Assembly: GCF_018130465.1 (NCBI RefSeq) | Contig: NZ_JAFCKJ010000003.1 | Coordinates: forward strand, 434,001-498,000 | Reading direction: 5' to 3' | Source: Bradyrhizobium canariense | Lineage (GTDB): Bacteria; Pseudomonadota; Alphaproteobacteria; Rhizobiales; Xanthobacteraceae | DNA length: 64,000 bases | Notes under the pieces: generated by a model | The model's database searches: none | Seen by the model: only the letters and a program-made list of their open reading frames with translations | Told to the model about the DNA's origin: nothing | Shown: positions 7,606 through 17,548 of the stretch, piece by piece | How the letters are laid out: each line of letters starts with the position of its first letter | How positions within the stretch are numbered: the stretch's first letter is position 1 | Made by a program: the position numbers and the translations under genes

Positions 7606-9210
7606 ATGTCTTTTACCCATCTCGGACTATCCGAAAAAGTCCTCGCCGCAGTGGCGGCCACCGGTTACACCACCCCCACCCCCATTCAGGAACAGGCGAT
7701 CCCTCACGTCCTCGCTCGCAAGGACGTTCTCGGCATCGCCCAGACCGGCACCGGCAAGACCGCGGCCTTCGTGCTGCCGATGCTCACCATTCTCGAAAAG
7801 GGCCGCGCCCGGGCGCGCATGCCGCGCACGCTGATCCTTGAGCCGACCCGCGAACTCGCGGCGCAGGTGAAGGAAAACTTCGACCGCTACGGCGCGGGCC
7901 AGAAACTCAACGTCGCCCTCCTGATCGGCGGCGTTTCCTTCGGCGACCAGGATGCCAAGCTGACGCGCGGTGTCGACGTGCTGATCGCCACTCCCGGCCG
8001 CCTGCTCGACCACACAGAGCGCGGCGGCCTGCTGCTCACCGGCGTCGAGCTGCTCGTCATCGACGAAGCCGACCGCATGCTGGACATGGGCTTCATTCCC
8101 GACATCGAGCGTGTCTGCAAGCTCGTCCCGTTCACGCGGCAGACCCTGTTCTTCACCGCGACCATGCCGCCGGAGATCCGGCGCATCACCGAAACCTTCC
8201 TGCACAATCCGCAGAAGATCGAGGTATCGAAGCCCGCCACTACCGCTGTCACCGTTACGCAGTGTCAGGTCCCGGCCGGACGCGAGACGCACGAGAAGCG
8301 CGAGCTGCTTCGCCGACTGCTGCGCGAGGCCAAGGATCTCCAGAACGCGATCATCTTCTGCAATCGCAAGCGCGAGGTCGCCGTCGTTCACAAATCGCTG
8401 CAAAAGCACGGCTTCAGCGTCGGCGCGCTGCACGGCGATATGGACCAGTCGGCCCGCACGGCGGCGCTCGAACAGTTCCGCAAGGGCGAGCTGCCCCTCC
8501 TGGTCGCATCCGACGTCGCCGCCCGCGGCCTCGACATCCCCGAGGTCAGCCACGTCTTCAATTTCGACGTCCCCCACCATCCCGACGACTATGTCCACCG
8601 CGTCGGCCGCACCGGTCGCGCAGGCCGGTCCGGCATGGCGATCTCGCTCGTCACGCCGCTCGACCAGAAGTCGATGGTGGCGATCGAGAAGCTGATCGGC
8701 CAGAGCATTCCGCGCGCCGAAGGCGATTACGAAGTCCGCACCGATGCTTCCGATGCGAGCGACCGTCCGCGCGAGCAGCGCGGCCGTGAACGTTCACGCG
8801 GCGGACGCGGCAAGCCGCAGCGCGGTCGCGATCGTGAGCGCAGCCAGGAGCCGCGCGAAGCGCGTGGCGAGGCAAGACAGGTTTCTGAAACAAGACAGGC
8901 TTCTGAAACAAGGCCTTCAGCCGAAACACGGCCCGCTCCCGAGGCAAGACCTGAACGCGAAGCAAGGCCCGCTTCCGAAGCAAGGCCCGCACGCGAGGCC
9001 AGGCCTCCGCGTGAAGCCAGACCTCCGCGTGAAGCCAGGCAATCATCCGAGCCGCGTGACGGTGCGCGCCAGCAGGCCAATCCGTCGCATGTGCCGTCGA
9101 TCGGCCGTCCCGAGCCCCGCCGCCAACGCGAGGCCGACAGCGAGCCGGGCGACCACTCGCATCTGCCGGCATTCCTGCTGCGGCCGGTTCGCTCCCCCGC
9201 CGGAGCCTAA
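7606..9210 (+). CDS. DEAD-box ATP-dependent RNA helicase (RhlE-like)
   Basis: 534-residue RNA helicase. In order: Q motif (GYTTPTPIQEQAIP), motif I AQTGTGKTA, Ia PTRELAAQ, GG, Ib TPGRLLD, II DEAD, III with Ala replacing the usual first Ser (TAT in FFTATMPPE), then the second RecA domain with ARGLD and HRVGRTGRAGR. The core ends near residue 375. The last 150 residues are a basic, low-complexity tail rich in Arg and Glu, with a repeating EARPxRE-type unit that probably binds RNA. Such enzymes unwind RNA duplexes in ribosome assembly and mRNA decay, often at low temperature. ATG at 7606 follows GAGG at the right distance. RhlE subgroup assignment is inferred. Confidence 0.95.
   Translation: MSFTHLGLSEKVLAAVAATGYTTPTPIQEQAIPHVLARKDVLGIAQTGTGKTAAFVLPMLTILEKGRARARMPRTLILEPTRELAAQVKENFDRYGAGQKLNVALLIGGVSFGDQDAKLTRGVDVLIATPGRLLDHTERGGLLLTGVELLVIDEADRMLDMGFIPDIERVCKLVPFTRQTLFFTATMPPEIRRITETFLHNPQKIEVSKPATTAVTVTQCQVPAGRETHEKRELLRRLLREAKDLQNAIIFCNRKREVAVVHKSLQKHGFSVGALHGDMDQSARTAALEQFRKGELPLLVASDVAARGLDIPEVSHVFNFDVPHHPDDYVHRVGRTGRAGRSGMAISLVTPLDQKSMVAIEKLIGQSIPRAEGDYEVRTDASDASDRPREQRGRERSRGGRGKPQRGRDRERSQEPREARGEARQVSETRQASETRPSAETRPAPEARPEREARPASEARPAREARPPREARPPREARQSSEPRDGARQQANPSHVPSIGRPEPRRQREADSEPGDHSHLPAFLLRPVRSPAGA
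8866..9053 (+). repeat. Degenerate coding repeat in the helicase tail
   Basis: The DNA encoding the tail is a run of imperfect units of 15-21 bases giving variants of E-A/T-R-P/Q-x-x-E. The clearest pair is CCTCCGCGTGAAGCCAG repeated in tandem near 9004-9038. Repeat number is likely to vary between strains. Confidence 0.7.
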
Positions 9211-9218
9211 GGCACGAC

Positions 9219-9262
9219 GCGCGCCAGGTTTCGGTTGAAATAACGCTGGCGCGCAATTTTTT
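9219..9262 (+). terminator. Rho-independent terminator of the helicase gene
   Basis: GCGCGCCAG (9219-9227) pairs with CTGGCGCGC (9246-9254) across an 18-base loop and is followed by AATTTTTT. The stop codon of the helicase is 9 bases upstream of the stem. Confidence 0.75.
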
Positions 9263-9376
9263 GGATGCATTCGTGGACGTATATTTACGGGGCGTTCACG
9301 ATCGTCCGTTAGCCTACGAACATAATTTAAGAATTGCTGCGGTCGACGGCGCGCCGATCGCTGTGGGGTATGTTCC

Positions 9377-10444
9377 GTGGTCAAGGTGCTCGACGAACAC
9401 GAACGCACGATGGCGTTCGCCGAGGTAGCGCTCGGTCAGATCCGATCGCTAAGGCAGACGGCAATTCCCCGCAATTACGAGATCTGGTACGTCTACGCTA
9501 CCGGCTACAACGCCCCGCTCAACAAGATCATCAACGAGACTCTGGCGCGGAGCGGCAAGCTGACCGAAGCCGATCTCGATCAGATTTACGAAACCTACCT
9601 CTCCCACATCAAGACCACCGACCGCATCGACAAGGTCGGCGCGCGCGTCATCGGCGAGATCGACGACGTCATGAAGGTTCTCGGCGACGCGCTCGGAATG
9701 ACCGGCTCCTACGATGCCAGCCTGTCGGGCGCGACCGAAAAGCTGTCATCGGCCAAGAGCCGCGAACAGATCAAGTCGATCGTAGAGACGCTGCTGCGTT
9801 CGACCAGCGAGATGCGCGAGACCAACAAGGCGCTGGAAGACCGGCTGACGCTGTCGAAGAGCGAGATCAGCAACCTCCAGCAGAGCCTGGAGGCGATCCG
9901 CGCCGAGAGCCTGACCGATCCGCTGACGGGGCTCGGCAACCGCAAATATTTCGATCGCATGATCGGCATGGCCGTGCAAAGCGCGCTCGCCTCCGGCGAG
10001 CCGCTGTCGCTGCTGCTGGTCGACATCGATCATTTCAAGTCGTTCAACGATTCCTACGGTCATCTCACCGGCGATCAGGTGCTGCGGCTGGTCGGCCTCT
10101 CGCTGAAGCAGACCATCAAGGGCCAGGACATCACCGCGCGCTACGGCGGCGAGGAATTTGCGGTCGTGCTGCCCAACACCGCGCTGCGCCAGGCCCTCAC
10201 CGTGGCCGATCACATCCGCCGCGCTGTGATGGCGAAGGAATTGAAGAAGAAGTCCACCGGCGAAATCCTCGGCCGCGTCACCATCTCCGTCGGCGTCTCC
10301 ATGCTCAAGCAGGGCGACGACACCGATGCGCTGATCGAACGGGCGGATGCCTGCCTCTACGCCGCCAAACGCAACGGCCGCAACCGCGTGATCTGCGAGG
10401 CCGATCCGGAATTCGCGGTCGAGACGCACAACCGGGTGGCGTGA
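9377..10444 (+). CDS. GGDEF domain protein, probable diguanylate cyclase
   Basis: 355-residue cytoplasmic protein, GTG start at 9377. Residues 1-165 are helical without a recognised sensor domain; a coiled coil (ETNKALEDRLTLSKSEISNL) leads straight into the GGDEF domain. That domain begins at LTDPLTGLGNRKYFD and carries the active-site motif RYGGEEF, so it should make cyclic di-GMP from GTP. Five residues before GGEEF the inhibitory RxxD site reads KGQD, so canonical product inhibition may be weakened. No transmembrane segment is seen. It is flanked by unrelated genes and likely transcribed alone. Confidence 0.92.
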   Translation: MVKVLDEHERTMAFAEVALGQIRSLRQTAIPRNYEIWYVYATGYNAPLNKIINETLARSGKLTEADLDQIYETYLSHIKTTDRIDKVGARVIGEIDDVMKVLGDALGMTGSYDASLSGATEKLSSAKSREQIKSIVETLLRSTSEMRETNKALEDRLTLSKSEISNLQQSLEAIRAESLTDPLTGLGNRKYFDRMIGMAVQSALASGEPLSLLLVDIDHFKSFNDSYGHLTGDQVLRLVGLSLKQTIKGQDITARYGGEEFAVVLPNTALRQALTVADHIRRAVMAKELKKKSTGEILGRVTISVGVSMLKQGDDTDALIERADACLYAAKRNGRNRVICEADPEFAVETHNRVA

Positions 10445-10547
10445 CAACGAACCTGCGCACCCCTGCGCTTGACATTCCGACCTGACGAACGACATCACCC
10501 TCGCCGTCTTAAGGCGCCGACTGCGAGCATCCGGAGGACCTGTCGTC

Positions 10548-11078
10548 TTGCCCAACCCGCATGACTTTCACACGCCGCAACCGTCCTATACGAGGGACGA
10601 GCTGCTGAGATCGAGCGAGGGCGGCTATTTCGGCCCGGGCAACGCGCAATTGCCGGCACCGCCTATGCTGATGATGGACCGCATCACGGAGATCAGCCTG
10701 GACGGCGGCGAGTTCGGCAAGGGCCACATCGTCGGCGAGCTCGACATCGTGCCGGGCCATTGGTTCTTCGATTGCCACTATCGCGGCGATGCCATGATGC
10801 CGGCGTCTCTGGGGCTGGATGCCATGTGGCAGATGATCGGCTATTGGCTTGGTTGGTCGGGTTCACCGGGCAAGGGCCGCGCGATCGGCGTCGGCGAGGT
10901 GGAATTCACGGGCTCCATCACACCGGACACACGATGCGTGCGCTACGAGGTCGCCATGCGCATGGTCCGGCGCGGCAAGCTGGTGCTCGGAATTGCCGAC
11001 GGCCGCGTGCTGGCTGACGGCGTCTGTGTCTTCATGGCCAAGGATATGAGGGTTGGCCTGACTAAGGCCGTGGATTGA
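10548..11078 (+). CDS. fabA: FabA-type 3-hydroxyacyl-ACP dehydratase
   Basis: 176-residue hot-dog-fold dehydratase/isomerase of fatty-acid synthesis. It keeps the family signatures LPAPPMLMMDRI, the catalytic His in FDCHYRGD, the catalytic Asp in LGLDAMWQ and GVGEVEFTG. The loop after the His reads GDAMMPASLG where classical FabA has GDPVMPGCLG. TTG at 10548 is taken as start, with GGAGGA 10 bases upstream. FabA usually sits beside fabB; here it stands alone, converging on the tfoX-like gene with 3 bases between stops. It could be a second, specialised paralogue rather than the housekeeping enzyme. Confidence 0.88.
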   Translation: MPNPHDFHTPQPSYTRDELLRSSEGGYFGPGNAQLPAPPMLMMDRITEISLDGGEFGKGHIVGELDIVPGHWFFDCHYRGDAMMPASLGLDAMWQMIGYWLGWSGSPGKGRAIGVGEVEFTGSITPDTRCVRYEVAMRMVRRGKLVLGIADGRVLADGVCVFMAKDMRVGLTKAVD

Positions 11079-11081
11079 ACC

Positions 11082-11549
11082 TCAAGCCCTTCGCGTGGCG
11101 CGCTCGCGGACCGGGCTCTTCTTGCCAACTTTCTTCGCCGCTTTCGCAGGCTTGGCGACCTTCTTCGCCGGCTTGTTCGCTGGTTTCTTTACCGCCTTCT
11201 TTACCGCCTTCTTGGCCTTGGGCCGCTTCTTCACCTTGGCGCGCTGGGCGGCGGCGAGAGCCGCCCTCGCCCATTGCGCAAGCTCCTCGGAATCGTCGAA
11301 CAGGCGGGCCGGCAGCTCCCAGTAGGAGTTCACCAGCACCGTCTTGGCGCGGGTCGAGTACTGGAACGGCATCGAGCCTTCCGCTTCAAAGTCCGGGATC
11401 GTCACCTCATCGGCGCGGAAGAACAGGCCGGCGCGCAGAGACAGCGCGAAATTGATGCCGTCGGCGGAGATGCCATAGCCGGAGAACATCTTGCGGATGG
11501 TGACAGGGCCGAAGCCGGCGAACAGGTCGATCAGGAATTCGCGGTCCAT
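11082..11549 (-). CDS. TfoX/Sxy N-terminal domain protein with Lys/Ala-rich tail
   Basis: 155 residues. The first 100 form a TfoX N-terminal domain (FGPVTIRKMFSGYGI, then LRAGLFFRADE and an F-x-Y...YWELP segment). The last 50 residues are almost entirely Lys, Ala and Pro (KKAVKKAVKKPANKPAKK), like histone H1 or AlgP tails, so nonspecific nucleic-acid binding is plausible. ATG at 11549 has GGAGG at 10 bases; an ATG three codons upstream would put the same site only one base away. TfoX regulates competence in gamma-proteobacteria, but stand-alone N-terminal domains in alpha-proteobacteria have no established role. Confidence 0.85.
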   Translation of the reverse strand: MDREFLIDLFAGFGPVTIRKMFSGYGISADGINFALSLRAGLFFRADEVTIPDFEAEGSMPFQYSTRAKTVLVNSYWELPARLFDDSEELAQWARAALAAAQRAKVKKRPKAKKAVKKAVKKPANKPAKKVAKPAKAAKKVGKKSPVRERATRRA

Positions 11550-11569
11550 GGCCCTCATGCCTCCCCAAC

Positions 11570-11697
11570 GTCGTCCCGGCGAAGGCCGGGACCCATAACC
11601 ACAGGGAGGAGTTTAGCGAATACTCGACATCACGCCACGCGCACTGCCCACAATCGAGAGATCACGCGGTATGGGTCCCGGCCTTCGCCGGGACGAC
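11570..11697. repeat. Palindromic repeat pair, REPIN-like element (family 1)
   Basis: Two 27-base copies (11570-11596 and 11671-11697) are exact inverted repeats of each other. Each contains its own hairpin (CCCGGC-GAAG-GCCGGG type). They enclose about 74 bases. This inverted-pair architecture is that of REPIN/MITE-like elements. From memory, closely similar sequences are abundant between genes in Bradyrhizobium. It lies between sufA and the tfoX-like gene. Confidence 0.8.
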
Positions 11698-11721
11698 GGC
11701 AGAGTGATTGGCGAAGCGGCG

Positions 11722-12132
11722 CTACCCGTCGATCTGCGCCGGGCGCAGCTCGACCGACTCGCCGCAGCCACAGGCGGAGATCTGGTTGGGGTTGTTGAAG
11801 ACGAACTGGGCCTGCATCTTGTCGGCCTTGTAGTCCATCTCGGTTCCGAGCAGGAACAGCACGGCCTTCGGATCGACCAGGATCTTGACACCCTTGTCCT
11901 CGACGACCTCGTCGGTCGGGCGGACATCATGGGCGTATTCGACAGTGTAGGACTGTCCGGCACAGCCGCCGTTCTTGACGCCGACGCGCAGGCCGACGAT
12001 CTGGGAGTCCGCACGCTGGGTCAGCTCGCTGATGCGCTGGGCGGCGGCATCCGTCAGCCGCATCACCTGCGGGCGCGGCCGCCGCGGCTTCGGAGTGGAT
12101 GCTGGTGTCGAGCCTGACGAAATCTGTGTCAT
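11722..12132 (-). CDS. sufA: SufA/IscA-type iron-sulfur cluster carrier
   Basis: 136-residue A-type carrier that accepts clusters from the SufBCD scaffold and delivers them to apoproteins. The three conserved cysteines are visible, one in VKNGGCAGQSY and two in ISACGCGES near the C-terminus. The fold also shows LVDPKAVLFLLGTEMDY, typical of the family. The first 24 residues are a Pro/Arg-rich extension. Last gene of the suf operon, 60 bases after sufT. Confidence 0.95.
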   Translation of the reverse strand: MTQISSGSTPASTPKPRRPRPQVMRLTDAAAQRISELTQRADSQIVGLRVGVKNGGCAGQSYTVEYAHDVRPTDEVVEDKGVKILVDPKAVLFLLGTEMDYKADKMQAQFVFNNPNQISACGCGESVELRPAQIDG

Positions 12133-12192
12133 GTCAATGATGTGGTCCGTTGCCGAGCGAATTCAATGCCAAGGATCGAAAGCAGGTACGCG

Positions 12193-12564
12193 TCACCACA
12201 TGTTGAGCACGAGGCGGGCCTCGTCGCTCATGCGTTCCGGCGTCCAGGCCGGCTCCCAGATCACCTTGACGTCGACCACGCCGACGCCGGGGACGCTGGC
12301 GACCGCGTTCTCGACCATGGTGGGCAGCTCGCCGGCAGCGGGGCAGTTCGGCGTCGTCAGCGTCATCTGGACGTCGACCGAGCGATCGTCCTTGATCTCG
12401 ACCTTGTAGATCAGGCCGAGCTCGTAGATGTCAGCCGGGATTTCCGGATCGAACACGGTCTTGAGCCCGGCGATGATCTCCGTGGTCAAGCGCTCGGTCT
12501 CCTCAGGCGGCAGCGCCGACTGGGTTTCCATCGGATTGGCTTTGATTTCGGCCGTGTCACTCAT
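12193..12564 (-). CDS. sufT: SufT-like MIP18/DUF59 iron-sulfur assembly factor
   Basis: 123-residue MIP18-family protein. The core reads VFDPEIPADIYELGLIYKVEI, followed by MTLTTPNCPAAGELP, whose Cys is the conserved cysteine of the family, and a closing W-x-P-A-W segment. SufT proteins help mature iron-sulfur proteins, possibly as auxiliary carriers. The start codon overlaps the sufS stop by 4 bases, which implies translational coupling. Confidence 0.9.
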   Translation of the reverse strand: MSDTAEIKANPMETQSALPPEETERLTTEIIAGLKTVFDPEIPADIYELGLIYKVEIKDDRSVDVQMTLTTPNCPAAGELPTMVENAVASVPGVGVVDVKVIWEPAWTPERMSDEARLVLNMW

Positions 12565-13808
12565 GCGAACAAATCCCGCGCCTTCAACAGCGCCTGTGCC
12601 AGATGATCGACTTCTTCCCGCGTATTATACATGCCGAACGACGCCCGGCATGTGGCTGTGACATTGAACCGCTCTAAAAGGGGCATCACGCAATGGGTGC
12701 CGGCGCGCACCGCGATGCCCTGGCGGTCGATCACGGTGGCGACGTCATGGGCGTGCGCGCCCTTGAGCTCGAAGGAGATCACCGGGCCCTTGCCCCGGGC
12801 GGTGCCGATCAGCCGCAGCGAGTTGATCTCGCGCAGCTTGTCCTGGGCGTAGGTGACGAGATCGTGCTCGTGCGCAGCGATGCGCTCCTTGCCGATCGAA
12901 TTGACGTAGTCGATGGCCGCGCCAAGGCCGACGGCCTCGACGATCGCGGGCGTACCGGCCTCGAACTTGTGCGGAGGATCGCCATAGGTGACGACATCAC
13001 GCGAGACCTCGCGGATCATCTCGCCGCCGCCGTTAAACGGGCGCATCGCGACGAGGTGGTCGTACTTGGCCCAGAGCACGCCGATGCCGGTCGGACCGTA
13101 GACCTTGTGACCGGTGAAGACGTAGAAGTCGCAGCCGATGTCCTGGACATCGATCGGCAGATGCACGGCGCCCTGGCTGCCGTCGACCAGCACGGGAATG
13201 CCGCGGGCGTGGGCGATCTTCACGACGTCCTTGACCGGGACGATGGTGCCGAGCGCGTTCGACATCTGCGTGATCGCGACCAGCTTGGTCTTCGGTGTCA
13301 GCAGCTTTTCGAACTCGTCGATGAGGAAATTGCCCTCGTCGTCGACCGGCGCCCATTTGATCACGGCACCATGGCGTTCCCTGAGGAAATGCCAGGGCAC
13401 GATGTTGGAGTGGTGCTCCATGATCGAGATGACGATCTCGTCGCCTTCTTTGATGTTCGGCTCGCCCCAGGACGAGGCGACGAGGTTGATCGCCTCGGTC
13501 GCGTTGCGGGTGAAGATCACTTCTTCGGTCCGGGCAGCGTTGATGAACTGCGCCACCTTGGTGCGGCCGCCCTCATAGGCTTCGGTCGCGGCGTTCGCGA
13601 GGTAATGCAGGCCGCGATGCACGTTGGCGTATTCGGAGGTGTAGGCCTGCGTCATGCGATCGAGCACGGCGCTCGGCTTCTGTGCAGATGCTGCGTTGTC
13701 GAGATAGACCAGCGGCTTGCCGTAGATCTGCATGGCCAGCGCCGGAAAGTCCTGGCGCACGCGCGCGACGTCGTAGGCGCCGTTCTTGACTGCCGGATGC
13801 GTGCTCAT
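12561..13808 (-). CDS. sufS: SufS-type cysteine desulfurase
   Basis: 415-residue PLP enzyme that removes sulfur from cysteine for cluster assembly. The PLP lysine lies in FTGHKVYGPTGIGVL and the persulfide cysteine in RAGTHCVMPLLERF, both typical of group II (SufS) enzymes. Other landmarks are YLDNAASAQKP at the N-terminus and MEHHSNIVPW. Start overlaps the sufD stop by 4 bases and its own stop overlaps sufT the same way. No SufE is encoded nearby in the window. Confidence 0.96.
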   Translation of the reverse strand: MSTHPAVKNGAYDVARVRQDFPALAMQIYGKPLVYLDNAASAQKPSAVLDRMTQAYTSEYANVHRGLHYLANAATEAYEGGRTKVAQFINAARTEEVIFTRNATEAINLVASSWGEPNIKEGDEIVISIMEHHSNIVPWHFLRERHGAVIKWAPVDDEGNFLIDEFEKLLTPKTKLVAITQMSNALGTIVPVKDVVKIAHARGIPVLVDGSQGAVHLPIDVQDIGCDFYVFTGHKVYGPTGIGVLWAKYDHLVAMRPFNGGGEMIREVSRDVVTYGDPPHKFEAGTPAIVEAVGLGAAIDYVNSIGKERIAAHEHDLVTYAQDKLREINSLRLIGTARGKGPVISFELKGAHAHDVATVIDRQGIAVRAGTHCVMPLLERFNVTATCRASFGMYNTREEVDHLAQALLKARDLFA

Positions 13809-15109
13809 GACCGCCGCTCCAGCCAGCGCTCGGCAATGCCGATCACATGCTCGCGCAGATCATCATCGGCGATCTGCTCGATCGCCTCGCCCACGAAAGC
13901 CTGGATCAGCAGCGCCTGGGCCTGCTTCTCGGGCAGGCCGCGCGCCTTCAGATAGAACAGCAGGGTGTCATCGAGCGCGCCGGCGGTGGCGCCGTGGCCG
14001 CAGGAGACGTCGTCAGCGAAGATCTCGAGCTCGGGCTTGTTGTCGGCTTCGGCTTCGTCCGAGAGCAGCAGCGCGCGAATCATCATCTTGCCGTCGGTCT
14101 TCTGCGCGTCCGGACGGACGATGATGCGGCCCTGGAACACCGAATGGGCGCGATCGTCGATCACTGCGCGGAAAACCTCGCGGCTGACGCAGTTCGGCAC
14201 GGCGTGGTCGACCACCAGGGTGGTGTCGCCATGCTCGGTCTTCTGCAGCAGATTCACGCCGTTGACGGAGAGCTCGCTGCCCTCGCCCGCCAGCGTGATG
14301 AAGCCCTGCAGGCGGCTGACGGCCGCGCCGGTGGTCATGTTGAAGACATTGAGCTTCGTGTTCGCGCCGACCGTGACGAATTGCGAGGTGATGTTGACCG
14401 CGTCAGGCGCATCGTCCATCAGGCGGATATGCGCGACGTCGGCGTTGTCGCCGACCGTCACGAGCACGGCGTCGCTGACCTGATAGGCGCTGGCACCGGC
14501 CGCGACAAAATTCTCGATGATGGTGGCGCGGGCGCCCTTCCCAACCACGATCTGCGAACGGCTGAAGGCCGACGCGGAAGGCGCGGTCGCGATGTGGATG
14601 ATCTGGATCGGTGCGGACAGCTGCACGCCGTCGGCGATACCGAGCACGACACCGTCGGTCGCCATCGCGGCGTTCAGCGCGATCACCGCATCGGTCGCCG
14701 CGGTCTTCAGCAGCCCGGCGTCCTTCTCCAGCGTCTCCCGCAGAGTCCTGAATCCCGCCTCGGCGGCCAGCGCCTTGACGTCGGAGAGATCGGCAGCGAA
14801 CACGCCGTCGACCAGCACCAGCTTGCGGGCGCCCGCGATCGCATGCGCTTTCACGGCGTCCGCGGCACGCTTCAACGCAGCCGCATCGGGCGCAGCCGCG
14901 AGCGGCAGCACCTCGCCGACCAGCGCGCGCAGGTCGGTGTACTTCCATTCTTCGATCCGGCGGTGCGGCAGGCCGAGACGCTCATAGGTCTCGAACGCCT
15001 CGCGGCGCGCCGCGATCACAGAAGGCGAACCCGGCAGGCGGCCTTCGGCGCTGGCGAAGAGATCGCTCACCGCGCGGCCGTTTCCGGTCTTTGCCACAGC
15101 AACGTTCAT
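13805..15109 (-). CDS. sufD: SufD, Fe-S assembly scaffold subunit
   Basis: 434-residue beta-helix subunit of the SufBC2D scaffold. ATG at 15109 gives the expected N-terminus, and the open frame beyond it (to 15370) is sufC sequence read in another frame. Visible landmarks: RRIEEWKYTDLR near residue 50, the repeated beta-helical middle, and the C-terminal core with SCGHGATAGALDDTLLFYLKARGL, conserved among SufB/SufD. An AAGGA site precedes the start and only 11 bases separate it from the sufC stop. Confidence 0.95.
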   Translation of the reverse strand: MNVAVAKTGNGRAVSDLFASAEGRLPGSPSVIAARREAFETYERLGLPHRRIEEWKYTDLRALVGEVLPLAAAPDAAALKRAADAVKAHAIAGARKLVLVDGVFAADLSDVKALAAEAGFRTLRETLEKDAGLLKTAATDAVIALNAAMATDGVVLGIADGVQLSAPIQIIHIATAPSASAFSRSQIVVGKGARATIIENFVAAGASAYQVSDAVLVTVGDNADVAHIRLMDDAPDAVNITSQFVTVGANTKLNVFNMTTGAAVSRLQGFITLAGEGSELSVNGVNLLQKTEHGDTTLVVDHAVPNCVSREVFRAVIDDRAHSVFQGRIIVRPDAQKTDGKMMIRALLLSDEAEADNKPELEIFADDVSCGHGATAGALDDTLLFYLKARGLPEKQAQALLIQAFVGEAIEQIADDDLREHVIGIAERWLERRS

Positions 15110-15120
15110 CCCAAAATTCC

Positions 15121-15873
15121 TTACGCGGCGTCCTCGAACTGGGCGTAGCCGGACGCTTCCAGCTCCAGCGCCAGTTCCTTGCCGCCGCTCTTCACGACAC
15201 GGCCCTTCGACATCACGTGCACGATGTCGGGCACGATGTAGTTGAGCAGCCGCTGATAGTGGGTGATGACGACCATTGCGCGCTTGGGCGAATGCAGCGC
15301 GTTGACGCCGTCGGCTGCGATGCGCAGCGCGTCGATGTCGAGGCCGGAATCCATCTCGTCGAGGATGCACAGGCTCGGCTCGAACAGCGCCATCTGCAGC
15401 ACCTCGTTGCGCTTCTTCTCGCCGCCGGAAAAGCCGACATTGACGCCGCGCTTGAGCATGTCCTGCGGGATGTTCAGCGACTTCGAGACCTCGCGAACCT
15501 TCTTCAAGAAGTCAGGCGTCGAATATTCGCTCTCGCCGCGCGCCTTGCGCTGCGCATTCAGCGCGGTGCGCAGGAAGGTCATGGTGGCGACGCCGGGAAT
15601 CTCGACCGGATACTGGAACGCCAGGAACACACCCTTGGCGGAACGCTCGTTGGGCGCCATCTCGAGCAGGTCTTCGCCCTTGAACAGGATCTGGCCGTCG
15701 GTCACCTCGTAGCCGGGCTTGCCGGCGATGACGTGGGACAGCGTCGACTTGCCGGAACCGTTCGGCCCCATGATCGCGTGGATCTCGCCTTCGTTCACGG
15801 TCAGCGTCAGCCCGTGGAGGATCTCACGCTCCTCGACACGAACCTTCAGGTCTTTCACTTCAAGCAAAGCCAT
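15121..15873 (-). CDS. sufC: SufC, ABC-type ATPase of the SUF scaffold
   Basis: 250-residue soluble ATPase. Walker A is GPNGSGKST, the Q-loop FLAFQYPVEIPG, the signature FSGGEKKRNE, Walker B LCILDEMDSGLD (the SufC-specific DEMDSGLD form), and the switch His lies in VVITHYQRLL. It drives conformational change of SufBD during cluster assembly. ATG at 15873 (MALLEVKDL) matches the family start; an ATG ten codons upstream is possible, but neither has a strong ribosome binding site. Confidence 0.96.
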   Translation of the reverse strand: MALLEVKDLKVRVEEREILHGLTLTVNEGEIHAIMGPNGSGKSTLSHVIAGKPGYEVTDGQILFKGEDLLEMAPNERSAKGVFLAFQYPVEIPGVATMTFLRTALNAQRKARGESEYSTPDFLKKVREVSKSLNIPQDMLKRGVNVGFSGGEKKRNEVLQMALFEPSLCILDEMDSGLDIDALRIAADGVNALHSPKRAMVVITHYQRLLNYIVPDIVHVMSKGRVVKSGGKELALELEASGYAQFEDAA

Positions 15874-15935
15874 CTTGGTGTCCAGTTTATTCAAATGATG
15901 CATAGGGCGCGCGACGCGCACCGCGAGGGTCGGCG

Positions 15936-17432
<1,497 letters not shown>

Positions 17433-17548
17433 TCTATCCTCCGCTCGCGGTTTCAAGGACCGCGGTGGATCATCAAACTCGGACGACTATTACGATGTTT
17501 CTTGGCGAGACGCACCTGCTTAGAACCGTTCAAGCCGTGTTTCATCGC

